This document shows, piece by piece, positions 47,151 to 57,452 of a stretch of 64,000 nucleotides of DNA (the stretch's first letter is position 1; every line of letters begins with the position of its first letter). The DNA lies in the NCBI RefSeq assembly GCF_038806765.1, contig NZ_CP152389.1, positions 3,968,001 to 4,032,000 of the forward strand, in the 5' to 3' direction. Made by a program: the position numbers and the translations under genes. This DNA is from Mucilaginibacter sp. CSA2-8R. GTDB taxonomy: Bacteria > Bacteroidota > Bacteroidia > Sphingobacteriales > Sphingobacteriaceae. The notes under the pieces were generated by a model, which was not told the origin of the DNA, did no database searches, and saw only the letters and a program-made list of their open reading frames with translations.

Positions 47151-48803
47151 TTACTTTTTCGTTTCTGAGACCGGCCTTAGCAGCAAATCGCCCATATCCA
47201 TATCCGAGTCGGGGTCAATAATTTTGAACTTTACACGGTCTATACTGCCGTCCGCATTCAGCGAAAAGGTGACGTAGCTGTCAGCTTTCAGGAATCTATT
47301 ACGGAAGGTAGCAATGAAAGTGTCGTATTGAAAATGCTTTACGTCGGCCACCAGGTGGTTAAGTTGTTTGAACCGCATCACCATGCCGGTATCTTCTTTG
47401 GCGATAACGACATCGCCGTACATCACATCGCGGTAATTACCCAGATATTTCTCCAGAGCAAGCGAGGCCTTCGCGGTGGTGTCCCGCTTTAGCAAATGTT
47501 TAGTCTGCTCTTGAGCCAGCTTTTGTTGAGCTAATTTAAACTGCTTTTGATATCCGCTTAACCAATCATATGGCTTATTATGCATATAATAATCAAGCAC
47601 ATGATAAATAATTGCCCAATAGGCTGATGCCGACTCTTGGTTGGTAAATACAGAGATACCTAAATTTAACGCTGGCACCATAGCCAACTGAGATACAAAA
47701 CCGCCCAACGCGCCCCCATGCCCCACTATTTTATATTTCCCATAATTATACGTCCGGAAGCCCAGCGCATAACCATAAAAATCCATCTGCGCGGGCTTAA
47801 GGTCGTCCGGCTGTTTGGCTATCGGCATAGGCCGCACCAATTTCCACAGCTGGGTGGTGGTTGAGGGCTCGAACAATTTGGTTTTAGCCGATATACGGCC
47901 CGAGTCCAGTTGGGTAATTAACCATTTGGCCATGTCAGTAGCATTGGTCATAATGCCTCCGGCCGGGTTGCCCGCATCGCCGATATTAAGATCGGTCCAC
48001 TCGTTAAAGACCTGGATCTTTCCATTGATTCTTTTGTGAGAACCAGATACATTCAGGGCATTCTTTACAGCCGAGAACCTGGAAATACTTTCACTCATGC
48101 CAAGCTTATCAAAAATCCGGGTCTTTACAAAATCTTCCCAGCTCATACCAGAACAGGCAGCAACCACTTCACCAGCGGCCATATACAAAATATTATCATA
48201 GGCGTAAGTGGTTCTGAAATCGTATATGAGAGGTATCTGCTTAAGTTTCCCCAGAATCTCCCGCCTGGTAAATGTCGATGGCGGAAAATTCATCAGGTCT
48301 CCAACATAGGCGGGTATACCGCTATGATGAACTAACAAATCGCGGACGGTAAGATGGGTAGTCACGTAAGAGTCTGACATCCGGAACCAGGGTAGATAAT
48401 CAATCACCGGATCATCCCACTTTAGTTTACCTTCTTCCACTAATATAGCCAACGCCGTGGCCGTAAACGCTTTAGAGTTTGACGCAATAGAAAACAGGGT
48501 ATGTGCATCTACCTTTTCCGGTTCGTGAGCTTTTTTTACCCCATAGCCTTTGGCAAGCAAAACTTTTCCGTTTTGAACAATAGCCACGCTTACGCCGGGC
48601 ACCTCAAATGCCTGAAGTACCTGATTAATATAGGCATCCAACCCAGGCGGAACTTTTGCCGCTGTTTTAGTTTGCGAAAATGATGTTGCTACGGTTAGCG
48701 ATAAGGCCAACAGGCAGAAAAGAACTTTGAGGGAAGCAGTCATTCTAAAAAAACGTTGCGGTCTTTTGCCAGGCAGGTCATAAGCCACTATTTTGTTATT
48801 CAT
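47151..48803 (-). CDS. Serine hydrolase (beta-lactamase fold) with C-terminal DUF3471-like domain
   Basis: Exported hydrolase of 550 residues. The ATG at 48803 overlaps the S9 peptidase stop (ATGA), implying coupled translation; an internal ATG at 48743 would start a cleaner signal peptide (KVLFCLLALSLTVATSFSQ). The catalytic set is SNSK in the SIASNSKAFTATA segment, YDN in TTYAYDNILYMAAGE, and GHGGALGGF in place of KTG. After about residue 430 a small beta-rich domain follows (YLGNYRDVMYGDVVI), as in DUF3471 proteins. Likely a D-amino-acid-specific peptidase or esterase acting in the periplasm. Confidence 0.88.
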   Translation of the reverse strand: MNNKIVAYDLPGKRPQRFFRMTASLKVLFCLLALSLTVATSFSQTKTAAKVPPGLDAYINQVLQAFEVPGVSVAIVQNGKVLLAKGYGVKKAHEPEKVDAHTLFSIASNSKAFTATALAILVEEGKLKWDDPVIDYLPWFRMSDSYVTTHLTVRDLLVHHSGIPAYVGDLMNFPPSTFTRREILGKLKQIPLIYDFRTTYAYDNILYMAAGEVVAACSGMSWEDFVKTRIFDKLGMSESISRFSAVKNALNVSGSHKRINGKIQVFNEWTDLNIGDAGNPAGGIMTNATDMAKWLITQLDSGRISAKTKLFEPSTTTQLWKLVRPMPIAKQPDDLKPAQMDFYGYALGFRTYNYGKYKIVGHGGALGGFVSQLAMVPALNLGISVFTNQESASAYWAIIYHVLDYYMHNKPYDWLSGYQKQFKLAQQKLAQEQTKHLLKRDTTAKASLALEKYLGNYRDVMYGDVVIAKEDTGMVMRFKQLNHLVADVKHFQYDTFIATFRNRFLKADSYVTFSLNADGSIDRVKFKIIDPDSDMDMGDLLLRPVSETKK

Positions 48804-50896
48804 TTTGCAAGTAACTTCCGGTTAAAAAAATCTGCCACTGCCTCATCAACTTTAAGCATATTGCGGTATCTCATCCAATGATGCGTTTCATCAGGTATTA
48901 GCATACTTTCAAACGGTATTTTCTTTTGTTCTAAACGCCTGATCAGGTCAATACTTTGGTGAAATTTTACGTTACCATCATCATCTCCATGAATAATCAA
49001 TACCGGCGATGTCCAATTGTCCAGATTAGATACCGGCGATGACTTCCAGTTCTGCGCTGTTGCCAAAGCCAGATCAGGGGCTTTCTCCGGGCTTGCTTCC
49101 GGTAAAAATCCGGTTAAGTTGTGCAAACCATGAATATCCACGCCGGCTGCAAAAAGTTTAGCATCCCGCGCCATTGCCAATGCCGTCATAAAGCCGCCAT
49201 AAGAGCCGCCATAGATACCAATTTTTTTGGCGTCTACCTTAGGATTTGCGGCAAGCCACTCCCCGGCAGCCTTGATATCCTGATACTCGGATGCTCCGAA
49301 AAAGCCGGCATTTTTCGGATTTTGAAATTCGTAACCATAAGCTGTACCCAATCTATAATTTACAGCCAGCACAACATAGCCTTTACTGGCCAGGTACTGG
49401 TTTAAAGCATACGTATTGGCATAATAGTCTGCATAATGCCAGCCAAGCAGCATCTGCCTTTTCGGTCCGCCGTGTACAAATAATATGGCGGGTCTATTTG
49501 CTTGCCCACCTGCCGGTTCAAATAATTGCCCGTACACAGGTTTGCCATCGGCAGCTGTAAACTTTACAGACCGGGGTGTAATTAAGTTCGCTAAAGGAAG
49601 CTCCGCGGGCATAAGGGTTTCTCCCATCAACTTTAATTGATGACCTTTTCCTGGCAATACTGCCGGAAGGCCCGGGCGTTGCGCCGTGGCACTAATCAGT
49701 ACTGTAGATTTTCCATCTGCTAAAGGGATCGGGTAACTTTCTATGCCTTTTCCATCAGTAAGCATTTCCATGGCCGGTTTGTCAACCGGAACTCTTGCAA
49801 TATGCCGCCGGTCTAAATCGCTTTGGTCAGGGCCTGTGTTCGCACTAAAATATAACCAGCGATGATCAGGACTTAGCGTGATATGTTCGACTGCAAATTT
49901 ACCGGGTGTAAGCAACAACTCACTGGCCATGCCGCTGCCCGGTATTGAGTATAGATGCGGCCAGCCATCCTGATAAGAAACAAACGTAATGTAGCTGTTA
50001 GCAGCCCATCGTAAATTAAACCCACCATGAGTACCTGGTACAGAACCAGCTAACGTTTCAGGGGATTTCCATAATTGCTTGGCTGCTCCGGATGCTGCAT
50101 CAGCCGTCCAGATGGCCCATGGTTCAATCTTTCTGGCAGTTAACGAATCAGGGGCACCACCGGTGGCAGGCCGCCTAACAAATGCAATGCTTTTTCCGTC
50201 CAGGCTCCAGCGCGGCGACTGATCATTGGCAAACGCGGGCGCAATCCACTTAATAGGAGAAATAGAATCTGTAAAAATGCCGATTAAAGCATGATCAGTG
50301 CGGGAAGAGACAAACATAAGTTGGTCGCCATCGGGCGACCACTGAATATCCTGGCTGCCACCTTTTGCATAAAACAGGGGCTTCGCAGGCTTAAGCCCGT
50401 TTACCGGGGCTACCCAAATCTGGGCGTTTTTGATGAAAGCAACACGATCACTCTTGGGAGAGATGACGGGGTAATCGCCTTCTCCCAAAACAACAGGCTC
50501 GCCGCCATTAAAAGGAATACTGATTACCTGCACTTTGGGCGGAACAGGAGCTGATGAAGGATTTCTGGGCGTACTTTCATCATAAGCACCATGATCACCT
50601 CCCCTGACGAAAACTACCTTGGTGCCGTCAGGAGAGATAGACACACTGGTTAATTCCAAACCATCGTCTTCATGATAAGCAGTGAGCTGATGCAAAGCAT
50701 ACTCAGGGCCATTGGCAACGTATATATTACGCTTACCCTTAATATTTATAGCTAAGGCAATTTTGTTACCGGCGCCACTGGTGAGCTCTGATGAAAATGG
50801 ATAAGAGGTTATACTTTCCATGGTAAAAGGCTGGGTATAGCTATTGAAGCTAAAGTGTACCAGACAAATCACAAAAAGCAATACCCTTTTATCCAT
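48800..50896 (-). CDS. S9-family (prolyl oligopeptidase-type) serine peptidase
   Basis: Exported dipeptidyl-peptidase or acylaminoacyl-peptidase-like enzyme of 698 residues with a signal peptide ending near residue 22. The N-terminal beta-propeller with PD40-like repeats (SPDGTKVVFVRGG, WSPDGDQLMFVSSRTD, SLDGKSIAFVRRP) spans about 40-420. The C-terminal alpha/beta-hydrolase has the nucleophile S565 in GGSYGGFM, the Asp in HGDDDGNV, and the His in PDETHHW. It follows the DUF4397 lipoprotein by 39 nt and overlaps the next gene by 4 nt. It would trim peptides that enter through the SusCD pair encoded upstream. Confidence 0.92.
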   Translation of the reverse strand: MDKRVLLFVICLVHFSFNSYTQPFTMESITSYPFSSELTSGAGNKIALAINIKGKRNIYVANGPEYALHQLTAYHEDDGLELTSVSISPDGTKVVFVRGGDHGAYDESTPRNPSSAPVPPKVQVISIPFNGGEPVVLGEGDYPVISPKSDRVAFIKNAQIWVAPVNGLKPAKPLFYAKGGSQDIQWSPDGDQLMFVSSRTDHALIGIFTDSISPIKWIAPAFANDQSPRWSLDGKSIAFVRRPATGGAPDSLTARKIEPWAIWTADAASGAAKQLWKSPETLAGSVPGTHGGFNLRWAANSYITFVSYQDGWPHLYSIPGSGMASELLLTPGKFAVEHITLSPDHRWLYFSANTGPDQSDLDRRHIARVPVDKPAMEMLTDGKGIESYPIPLADGKSTVLISATAQRPGLPAVLPGKGHQLKLMGETLMPAELPLANLITPRSVKFTAADGKPVYGQLFEPAGGQANRPAILFVHGGPKRQMLLGWHYADYYANTYALNQYLASKGYVVLAVNYRLGTAYGYEFQNPKNAGFFGASEYQDIKAAGEWLAANPKVDAKKIGIYGGSYGGFMTALAMARDAKLFAAGVDIHGLHNLTGFLPEASPEKAPDLALATAQNWKSSPVSNLDNWTSPVLIIHGDDDGNVKFHQSIDLIRRLEQKKIPFESMLIPDETHHWMRYRNMLKVDEAVADFFNRKLLAK

Positions 50897-50935
50897 TTTG
50901 TATTTTTATTGCATCAAGCAATCAAGGCTATTGAT

Positions 50936-51733
50936 CTATCTAACTAAAAAGAAGGATACATAAGGCTTTTGCGCCGCTGTAGTTTTACCATTATAACCAC
51001 AGGCAAAAGCAGTGTAAACACGTTGGTTTAACACAACACTGGCACTTAAATAGCTGGCAATTACGGTAGCAGATGTTTTGGCCGCCCCGGCTGCCCGGAT
51101 TTTCCAGGTTTTAGAATTGCCGGCTCTCAGCTTAAATTCATTACTCATTTGCAGGTACGGAACATTACTTAGTAATAATGAATCTGTACTTTGATCTGCA
51201 GCAGTAGCCGTACCATAATAAACATCTACAGAGGGTACATTTGGCATCAGGTTCACAAACCGGTAGCGTGTAGTAGCAGTATCCGGTCTGGTAAAGTTTT
51301 CTTCTGTTAACAAGCTTTTAGTTGTAGCGGCCGTATCTGTAATATGTACGGTATAGTTTTTACCTGCAGCTATTTGCAGAGTGGTACTGTACAACTCTAA
51401 AGAGTCGGTTCCGTTATCTACTTTACGAGGCAACACCACCGATAGTTTAACGTTACCCGGGTTGACTTGCAAAAAATCTGATGTATTGCTTCCGCCCGTG
51501 TTGTATCCTCCACCGGGGAAAGGAGTGCGCCAGGTAAGCAGGCCGCTTACCCGCTGATCGTTCAGTTTAAAATAAACCGAACGGTTATTAGCATAAGCAG
51601 ATACATAGTTAATTTTTAAAAGTGCCTGATCGCTGCTCTGCTTTTCTGTTTTACCATAATCTAAAACAGTTTTGGTACAACCCATCGTTGCAAGTAACAA
51701 TGAGCAGAACCCTATAATTGAAGATATTTTCAT
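50936..51733 (-). CDS. DUF4397-domain lipoprotein
   Basis: Predicted outer-membrane or surface lipoprotein of 265 residues. The ATG at 51733 (MKISSIIGFCSLLLATMGC) gives a lipobox with the cysteine at about residue 19; an in-frame TTG at 51757 is less likely. The DUF4397 beta-sandwich is seen from YRFVNLMPNVPSVDVYYGT and KNYTVHITDT. It sits directly after SusD, the position occupied by SusE/SusF-like accessory lipoproteins in other loci, so it may help bind substrate. The function is unknown. Confidence 0.82.
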   Translation of the reverse strand: MKISSIIGFCSLLLATMGCTKTVLDYGKTEKQSSDQALLKINYVSAYANNRSVYFKLNDQRVSGLLTWRTPFPGGGYNTGGSNTSDFLQVNPGNVKLSVVLPRKVDNGTDSLELYSTTLQIAAGKNYTVHITDTAATTKSLLTEENFTRPDTATTRYRFVNLMPNVPSVDVYYGTATAADQSTDSLLLSNVPYLQMSNEFKLRAGNSKTWKIRAAGAAKTSATVIASYLSASVVLNQRVYTAFACGYNGKTTAAQKPYVSFFLVR

Positions 51734-51757
51734 GAATGCTGTTTTTGAAGTAATCAA

Positions 51758-53392
51758 TTATTGTTGGCTAAACCAGGTCTCTTTGGTCATATAATCTAAC
51801 GCCAAGCCTCCCCATTTTGCCAACTCCTCCGAGTTCCATACGTATTCGGAGTTATAACGTGGCCTGAACCGGTAGGCAAATTTACCGTTGTTAACAGCTG
51901 CGAGTTCACCAGCAGTCATTTGGTAATAGGTTCTGAAAACGGTTGGATCATAATGATACTTCCGGAGATCGCACCAGGTTTCCAATCCTGCCCATCCCCA
52001 TTGAGCTATATATTTTTGGCCCATAATATCGGCAATAGTAAGATCAGCAGCACTCTTGGCTACTTCCGAAGACGACATATAGTTGTTAATTTCTGTATCA
52101 GATATAGCCGGATCTGGGGTATTTGATGCACGTCCATAACGATTATAAAAATCCATATGGTTCCTGATGCCTCTGGTATAAGCTGCATAGGCCTCGGCTT
52201 TATTATTTTTGACAAACATTGCCTCGGCTTTAGCAAACTGCAGCTGGTTGTAGGTCATGAGCGGGTAGCGAGCCTTGTCTGCAAAAATATACCGGCCCGG
52301 GTAAAGTGTACTACCGGTTGGTATGGTACCTAAAACCAGCGGCACATTGGGTGTTGAACTGCCCAGGCCTGGAGTAATAGCCTGGTAAACATAAGAGGTA
52401 ACATCAGGCTGGCCGGTTACTTTGGTTATAACCGTAGTTGCCGGCAGCATGCGGGTTAAACGAGGGTCGGTAGAAGTGCTTAAATTGGGTACCGCAGTCC
52501 CTCTTACACCACCGGTTAAATAATTTAAGATGGTCGTTGTTGGTCTTCCGTAATATAAATTGCTTGTTGTAAGAAAATAGCCTTTACTCGGGCCTAACGG
52601 GTTAGAGTCTGTTGGGCTGGTAGCATTGAAAGCAACACTTGCATCTTCGGCTTCGCTGGTAAAAGACAGATCAACATACTTATTTACGCTATCTGCATAC
52701 TGCGTAGTAAACTCGGCTTTATTTCTTAAGTGACTATACTGCAAAGCAAACAGACCGTAAACAAACTTTTTCCATTTGGTCTTATCTCCACCATAAATAC
52801 CATCTCCGGTAGTACCCTGCAGGGCAGCTGCGTAACTCACAGGGCTTGTCATATTCAGGTATTTAATAGCCAAGTTACCCCATTCTCTTACCTTGGCATA
52901 CACAGCCGGCTGGTCCTGGTAATGAAACTTTAGCTGTCCAACGGTAAATGCCTCATCCAAAATAATAGGCCCGTACATATCTGTAGTCATTTGAAACGCC
53001 CATGCTTTAATGGCATATCCAATACCGGCGTATTCGTATTTCTGCTTTTGCACGGCATCATTAATCATGTTTTCCAGATTAAGTCCTAAGTCGGCGTACG
53101 TCATACGCCAAATTACGCCACCTGCATCGCTACCCGCCGTGAAAGTATGCTGTTCCCAGTTTCTTGACGAAAGGTCGGCAGATACGCCTCCCATGTTTTG
53201 GGTAACTTTCCATACCTGCAAATAATCTTGCGAGGTACCGTTACTCATTTGATACTCAATGGGCGGCAGCAACAGTTCTGCCTGCACTACCTGCGGCACT
53301 GCCGGGTTGGAGTTAATATCAAGGTATTTTTTGCAACTGGAGGTAACGAACAACACAGTCGCTACTGTTAACATTTTATATATCTTCTGCAT
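51758..53392 (-). CDS. SusD-like lipoprotein (SusD/RagB second type)
   Basis: Surface lipoprotein of 544 residues with a lipobox ending TSSC near residue 20, followed by KK. Sequence such as YLDINSNPAVPQVV, MTYADLGLNLENMINDA and FAKAEAMFVKNNKAEAYAAY places it in the SusD_RagB-like PF12771 type, which differs from the classical SusD at 1326 and 22503. It is 11 nt after an STN-less SusC. The following genes encode peptidases and peptidoglycan enzymes, so the ligand may be a peptide or muropeptide; RagAB shows that such pairs can carry peptides. Confidence 0.92.
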   Translation of the reverse strand: MQKIYKMLTVATVLFVTSSCKKYLDINSNPAVPQVVQAELLLPPIEYQMSNGTSQDYLQVWKVTQNMGGVSADLSSRNWEQHTFTAGSDAGGVIWRMTYADLGLNLENMINDAVQKQKYEYAGIGYAIKAWAFQMTTDMYGPIILDEAFTVGQLKFHYQDQPAVYAKVREWGNLAIKYLNMTSPVSYAAALQGTTGDGIYGGDKTKWKKFVYGLFALQYSHLRNKAEFTTQYADSVNKYVDLSFTSEAEDASVAFNATSPTDSNPLGPSKGYFLTTSNLYYGRPTTTILNYLTGGVRGTAVPNLSTSTDPRLTRMLPATTVITKVTGQPDVTSYVYQAITPGLGSSTPNVPLVLGTIPTGSTLYPGRYIFADKARYPLMTYNQLQFAKAEAMFVKNNKAEAYAAYTRGIRNHMDFYNRYGRASNTPDPAISDTEINNYMSSSEVAKSAADLTIADIMGQKYIAQWGWAGLETWCDLRKYHYDPTVFRTYYQMTAGELAAVNNGKFAYRFRPRYNSEYVWNSEELAKWGGLALDYMTKETWFSQQ

Positions 53393-53403
53393 TTTGATTC
53401 TTC

Positions 53404-56400
53404 TTATAATCTCACTCTTAAACCTAAATTGTAGCCAATAGGCTTACCTACGTTGCCATAATCAATACCATAGCCGCCAATACCGCCTGCACTGGCGTTG
53501 GTTGCGTTACTCTCCGGGTCAATACCAGAGTAGTTGGTAATCAATACAGCATCAGTAACGGTGACAAATACGCCCAGGCTTTTGATAAACCTTATGCGCT
53601 TAATAGCTGATTGCGGCAGTTCGTAATTCAAAGTGATATCACGCAGCCTTAATGCTTTGATGTTGTGTTCTATAAACATTTCGGGCGAAACATTGGTGCT
53701 ATAATAGGCAGTATTAGAGTAAGGTGTAACAGCAATGGTATTTCTGGTCGGGTGATCAGTGTTCTGCAAGCCATCTGCAAGCACCCCGGTTATTACCCTT
53801 GGGGTTTCCCGGTCAAGTGTTTTTACGCTGATACCCCTGGTATACAACTCATACTCTGTTCCGTTAACCACATCTCCCCCGTAACGAAGATCCCAAAGGA
53901 AAGACAGATTCCAGCTTTTGTACCTGAAATTGTTAACTAAACCTGTGGTAAATTTGGGCGTTCTGTCGCCGATAGGATAATAGATGGCATCTGATGTGTT
54001 TGGTAAGCCTGTGGTCGGGCTAATGAGGATATCCCCGTTTTTGTTCCGGTCAAATCGGGTGCCGGTAATGGTTCCGGTACTTCTGCCCGGAGCAGCAGCA
54101 CTTCTGACTGCACCAACTACCCAAGTATCCGAGTCGTACAGTTCCGGAAGCTGATCAGCTAATGACAGTGTAGTTCCACGGCTTTGTGTAAAGTTAACCG
54201 TTACATCCCACCCGAAATTGCGGTTTCTAAACGGCGAGCCTTTCAATTGCGCCTCAAAACCTCTGTTACGTACTGTTCCACCATTTATCAATTCCAGAAT
54301 AAATCCACCACCGTAGCTTAAGCGCGGATTGATGATTTGATTTTGACTAATGAGGTTAAAATAATTAAAATCCAGCCCCAAACGACTTTTCAGAAACTGT
54401 AATTCTATACCTGTTTCAAAGTTTTTGGTAGTTTCGGGTTTAAGGCTTGGGTTACCTGCATAGTAAGATAGTGCGTAGCCACCACCAGAAGTATTGGCAC
54501 CTACATAATTTGTACCCAACGAATATTCGCGCCATGGATCTTTACCGGTAAGGGCATAAGAGATTCTTAACTTACCATAATCAAGCGCCGGAACAGCTTC
54601 CTTCAATCCTTTAATTTCTGTAAAGTTAAAGGCTAAACTTGCTGATGGATACGCATAATAAGGATCACCTTTTGAAGTTAAACCGGTAGCAGCATTTACG
54701 CTGGGCATTAACCTTGATGAGCCGTCAGCCCTACCGGTTAAGGTTAGATAAAGTAACGATTTATAACCCAATACAGCCTGCGCAAATGCCCCTATTGTAC
54801 GGTAACGGTTTACCGCATATAACGATTGGCGGGTGGTAGGCAAGGTGTTATTCAGGCTGTAAAAATTAGGATCATAAAACCGGGTACCTGATTGTGAATT
54901 GGTAACGGAGTTAAAGTCGTTAAAGGTGGCTCCGGTGATAAAAGTACCGTTAAAGCTACCCCACGATCCGCGTGCCGTACCCGTTAAAGATCCGTTATAG
55001 ATTTTAGTAAGCATTTGATACTGCTCAATCTTTCCGAGTGTTGGAGCAGTAGACGAGCCCGACCCACGGTATGACTGCCCGTTATAAACCTGAAAGCCGT
55101 TGGTTGATGCTATATCTGTTGCCAGAATTGCATTAACTGTTAACCACTTAGTTGGAGTCAGGATAAAATTAGTATTGGCAATGATACGGTCATTTTTGTC
55201 TTGCGCAGGGTCTTTGTTTACATCCCAGAGCGGGTTATCATATTCGCTGTAAATACTGGCCAGGTGCAAGATCCGGTTACCATTGGCATCCTGATACTGG
55301 TTAATATCGTATGCCGAACTAAACCTGGTAAGTTCCATCAAGTAGCCTTGTGGCCCCTTGTAGGTTTTGTTATTGGTTGAATTTACATAATTAAAGCTGG
55401 TAACCACTTTGAGCAGCGGCGAAATTTCGGCCGTACCAGTAAGGCGCGAAGAAAACCTGGTATAGGATGTTGTAGGTACCGTACCTTTGGTATCCGTATA
55501 CTCGTTAGACCAGCGATAAGTAAATTTATCGGTACCGCCTTCAAACGCTAAATTGTGCCTTTGCGAGCTACCGGTTTGGAAAAACTCTTTAATATTATCG
55601 TAAATTTTGGTACCTGGCAAAAAGGCTGGACCTCCAAAAATAGAGGTAGAACCAGAAAATATTCCATTTGACCCGGAATTATAGACCTGCTGAATAGCGG
55701 GAAATTTGTTTAGTTTTTCAATCCTGTAGGATGTATTGTAACTAATTGATCCGGTGCCGGCTTTACCTTTTTTAGTAGTAATTAAAATCGCACCGCTTGC
55801 TCCGGCACTACCGTATAATGCAGTTGCTTCCGGTCCTTTTAATATCGTATAGGTTTCGATATCAGCAGGATTAATATCTAAAGCTCTGTTAGAATAATCC
55901 TGATCGCGGTTTGCCGCACCACTTACCAATTGCGTAGTTTGATTTAATGTTGTGTTATTGACAGGTACACCGTCGAGCACTATTAATGCGCTGTTGTCAC
56001 CGCTAAGCGATACAAAGCCCCTTAATACAATCTGTGCAGATGCTCCAGGATTACCATTGGTGCTATTGATAGAGAGGCCAGGTACCCTACCCTGCAGTCC
56101 ACCAAAAAAGTCGGTGCGCTGCGTTTGTGACACTTCGTCCCCCTTTACAACAGGGGCTGAATAGCCCAAACTTTTCTTATCCCTGGAGATGTTATAAGCG
56201 GTAACGACTACCTCACTTAAAGCAGATGTGTTTTCCTGCAGTTTAATGTTAATATTATTACTGCTACCTACAGTGATCTCTTGTGTACTGCTGCCTATAA
56301 AACTAAATACGAGTGTCTGCCCTGCATTAACTTGAATGGTATAGACTCCCTTTGGATCAGTAGTTGTTACTGTGGACGTACCTTTGACTTTGACCGTGAC

Positions 56401-56523
56401 TCCGGGGATAGGATCACCGTCTTTTGCACTTGTAACCTTACCTGTTACGGTTTTTTGCTGAGCCACGACCTGCGTGACTAGAAAAGACAAATTTAAAATA
56501 ATAAAAAGTAATCGTTTTAGCAT
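53404..56523 (-). CDS. SusC/RagA TonB-linked outer-membrane receptor without STN domain
   Basis: TonB-dependent transporter of 1039 residues. The signal peptide ends near residue 22 (VVAQ). The carboxypeptidase-regulatory-like domain is at about 25-97, the TonB-box-like LSEVVVTAY at about 102-110 and the plug at about 112-240 (GLQGRVPGLSINSTNGNPGA, IVLRGFVSLSGDN). The barrel ends in YNLGLRVRL. There is no STN domain and no sigma/FecR pair nearby, in contrast to the other two SusC genes in the window. This gene heads an eleven-gene minus-strand array to 37886 rich in peptidases and peptidoglycan enzymes. Confidence 0.95.
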   Translation of the reverse strand: MLKRLLFIILNLSFLVTQVVAQQKTVTGKVTSAKDGDPIPGVTVKVKGTSTVTTTDPKGVYTIQVNAGQTLVFSFIGSSTQEITVGSSNNINIKLQENTSALSEVVVTAYNISRDKKSLGYSAPVVKGDEVSQTQRTDFFGGLQGRVPGLSINSTNGNPGASAQIVLRGFVSLSGDNSALIVLDGVPVNNTTLNQTTQLVSGAANRDQDYSNRALDINPADIETYTILKGPEATALYGSAGASGAILITTKKGKAGTGSISYNTSYRIEKLNKFPAIQQVYNSGSNGIFSGSTSIFGGPAFLPGTKIYDNIKEFFQTGSSQRHNLAFEGGTDKFTYRWSNEYTDTKGTVPTTSYTRFSSRLTGTAEISPLLKVVTSFNYVNSTNNKTYKGPQGYLMELTRFSSAYDINQYQDANGNRILHLASIYSEYDNPLWDVNKDPAQDKNDRIIANTNFILTPTKWLTVNAILATDIASTNGFQVYNGQSYRGSGSSTAPTLGKIEQYQMLTKIYNGSLTGTARGSWGSFNGTFITGATFNDFNSVTNSQSGTRFYDPNFYSLNNTLPTTRQSLYAVNRYRTIGAFAQAVLGYKSLLYLTLTGRADGSSRLMPSVNAATGLTSKGDPYYAYPSASLAFNFTEIKGLKEAVPALDYGKLRISYALTGKDPWREYSLGTNYVGANTSGGGYALSYYAGNPSLKPETTKNFETGIELQFLKSRLGLDFNYFNLISQNQIINPRLSYGGGFILELINGGTVRNRGFEAQLKGSPFRNRNFGWDVTVNFTQSRGTTLSLADQLPELYDSDTWVVGAVRSAAAPGRSTGTITGTRFDRNKNGDILISPTTGLPNTSDAIYYPIGDRTPKFTTGLVNNFRYKSWNLSFLWDLRYGGDVVNGTEYELYTRGISVKTLDRETPRVITGVLADGLQNTDHPTRNTIAVTPYSNTAYYSTNVSPEMFIEHNIKALRLRDITLNYELPQSAIKRIRFIKSLGVFVTVTDAVLITNYSGIDPESNATNASAGGIGGYGIDYGNVGKPIGYNLGLRVRL

Positions 56524-57408
56524 ATAGGCTATTTTTAAATAAAACTTGACACGAAACCGCTATATTTTTTAAAAATTAGCAGAATTTAATCTTAAAGGTT
56601 AACTTTTTAATAAAAAGACACGTACAATTAAGGCAGCTATCTATAATGAGTTATTTTAAACAAGATGAATCATAATTTCATACCATTTAACATTTAAAAC
56701 CATTAATTCATTTGCATTATTTCGATAATAGTAGGTGGTAATTGCTAATTATGATAAAACTAATCAAATTTTAATATATCAAAATTATCTTAAATGAACT
56801 TTATGCGTAGAATGCTTAATTTTCACGCATTTGTTACAATAAGACTAACTACACTTTCGCTGAAGGGCTTGCTGTATACCAGCTTTTTTAACAGAGAAAG
56901 TCAAACATTGAAACAACGATAAATTTATAGCTTAGCTTAACTTGTCGAATTGCCAACACTAACATTGTACTTAAAGAATAGTGAGCATACGCTTATTTGA
57001 TTTCCTGCTGAGCAACTTCACATATAGATTGGGCTAATAATCTTAATTACCAAAGTATTAATATAATTCAACTAGCCGTAGAGTCTTGTAAACGAACATG
57101 CACAGTGCGTATCTGATATACGATACCATTAGTTTATATAGCAATTCGAACTAATGTTTCAAGAATCAAAAAAGGGTTAAAAACATTCAAAAATATTTGG
57201 CGACTCACAAGTAATTGCAAGTTGTTACTTTTTTTGGCTTGCTCGCCCTAAATTAAAAGAATTAAATTCTGAGAATAGCGGACATCAATTTGCAGCTTTA
57301 TTAAGTAACTTTTCTTACTTCTAAAAAAAGTCAATTACAGTCAATTTGATGGAAGATTGGTGAGCACCAATTTGAAATATTTAAAGATATTGTTTGAGCG
57401 TGGTTTTT

Positions 57409-57442
57409 CGGGTAAAATTCAAATCCCGTCCATTCTGGAGAC
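57409..57442 (+). other. tRNA 3'-end-like fragment
   Basis: CGGG, then TTCAAATCCCGTCC and an acceptor-like CATTCTGGAG, resembles the T-arm and 3' end of a tRNA gene. The upstream 80 bases do not fold into the rest of a cloverleaf, and the T-stem pairs only partly. It could be the remnant of an attachment site left by an integrative element, or chance similarity. Confidence 0.25.
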
Positions 57443-57452
57443 AGCAGTGTCA

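Noticed and set aside
37886..48803. Three beta-lactamase-fold genes as an antibiotic-resistance cluster
   Set aside because: The SxxK fold is shared with D-amino-acid peptidases and esterases, and the neighbours (NamZ, epimerase, permease) point to cell-wall catabolism.
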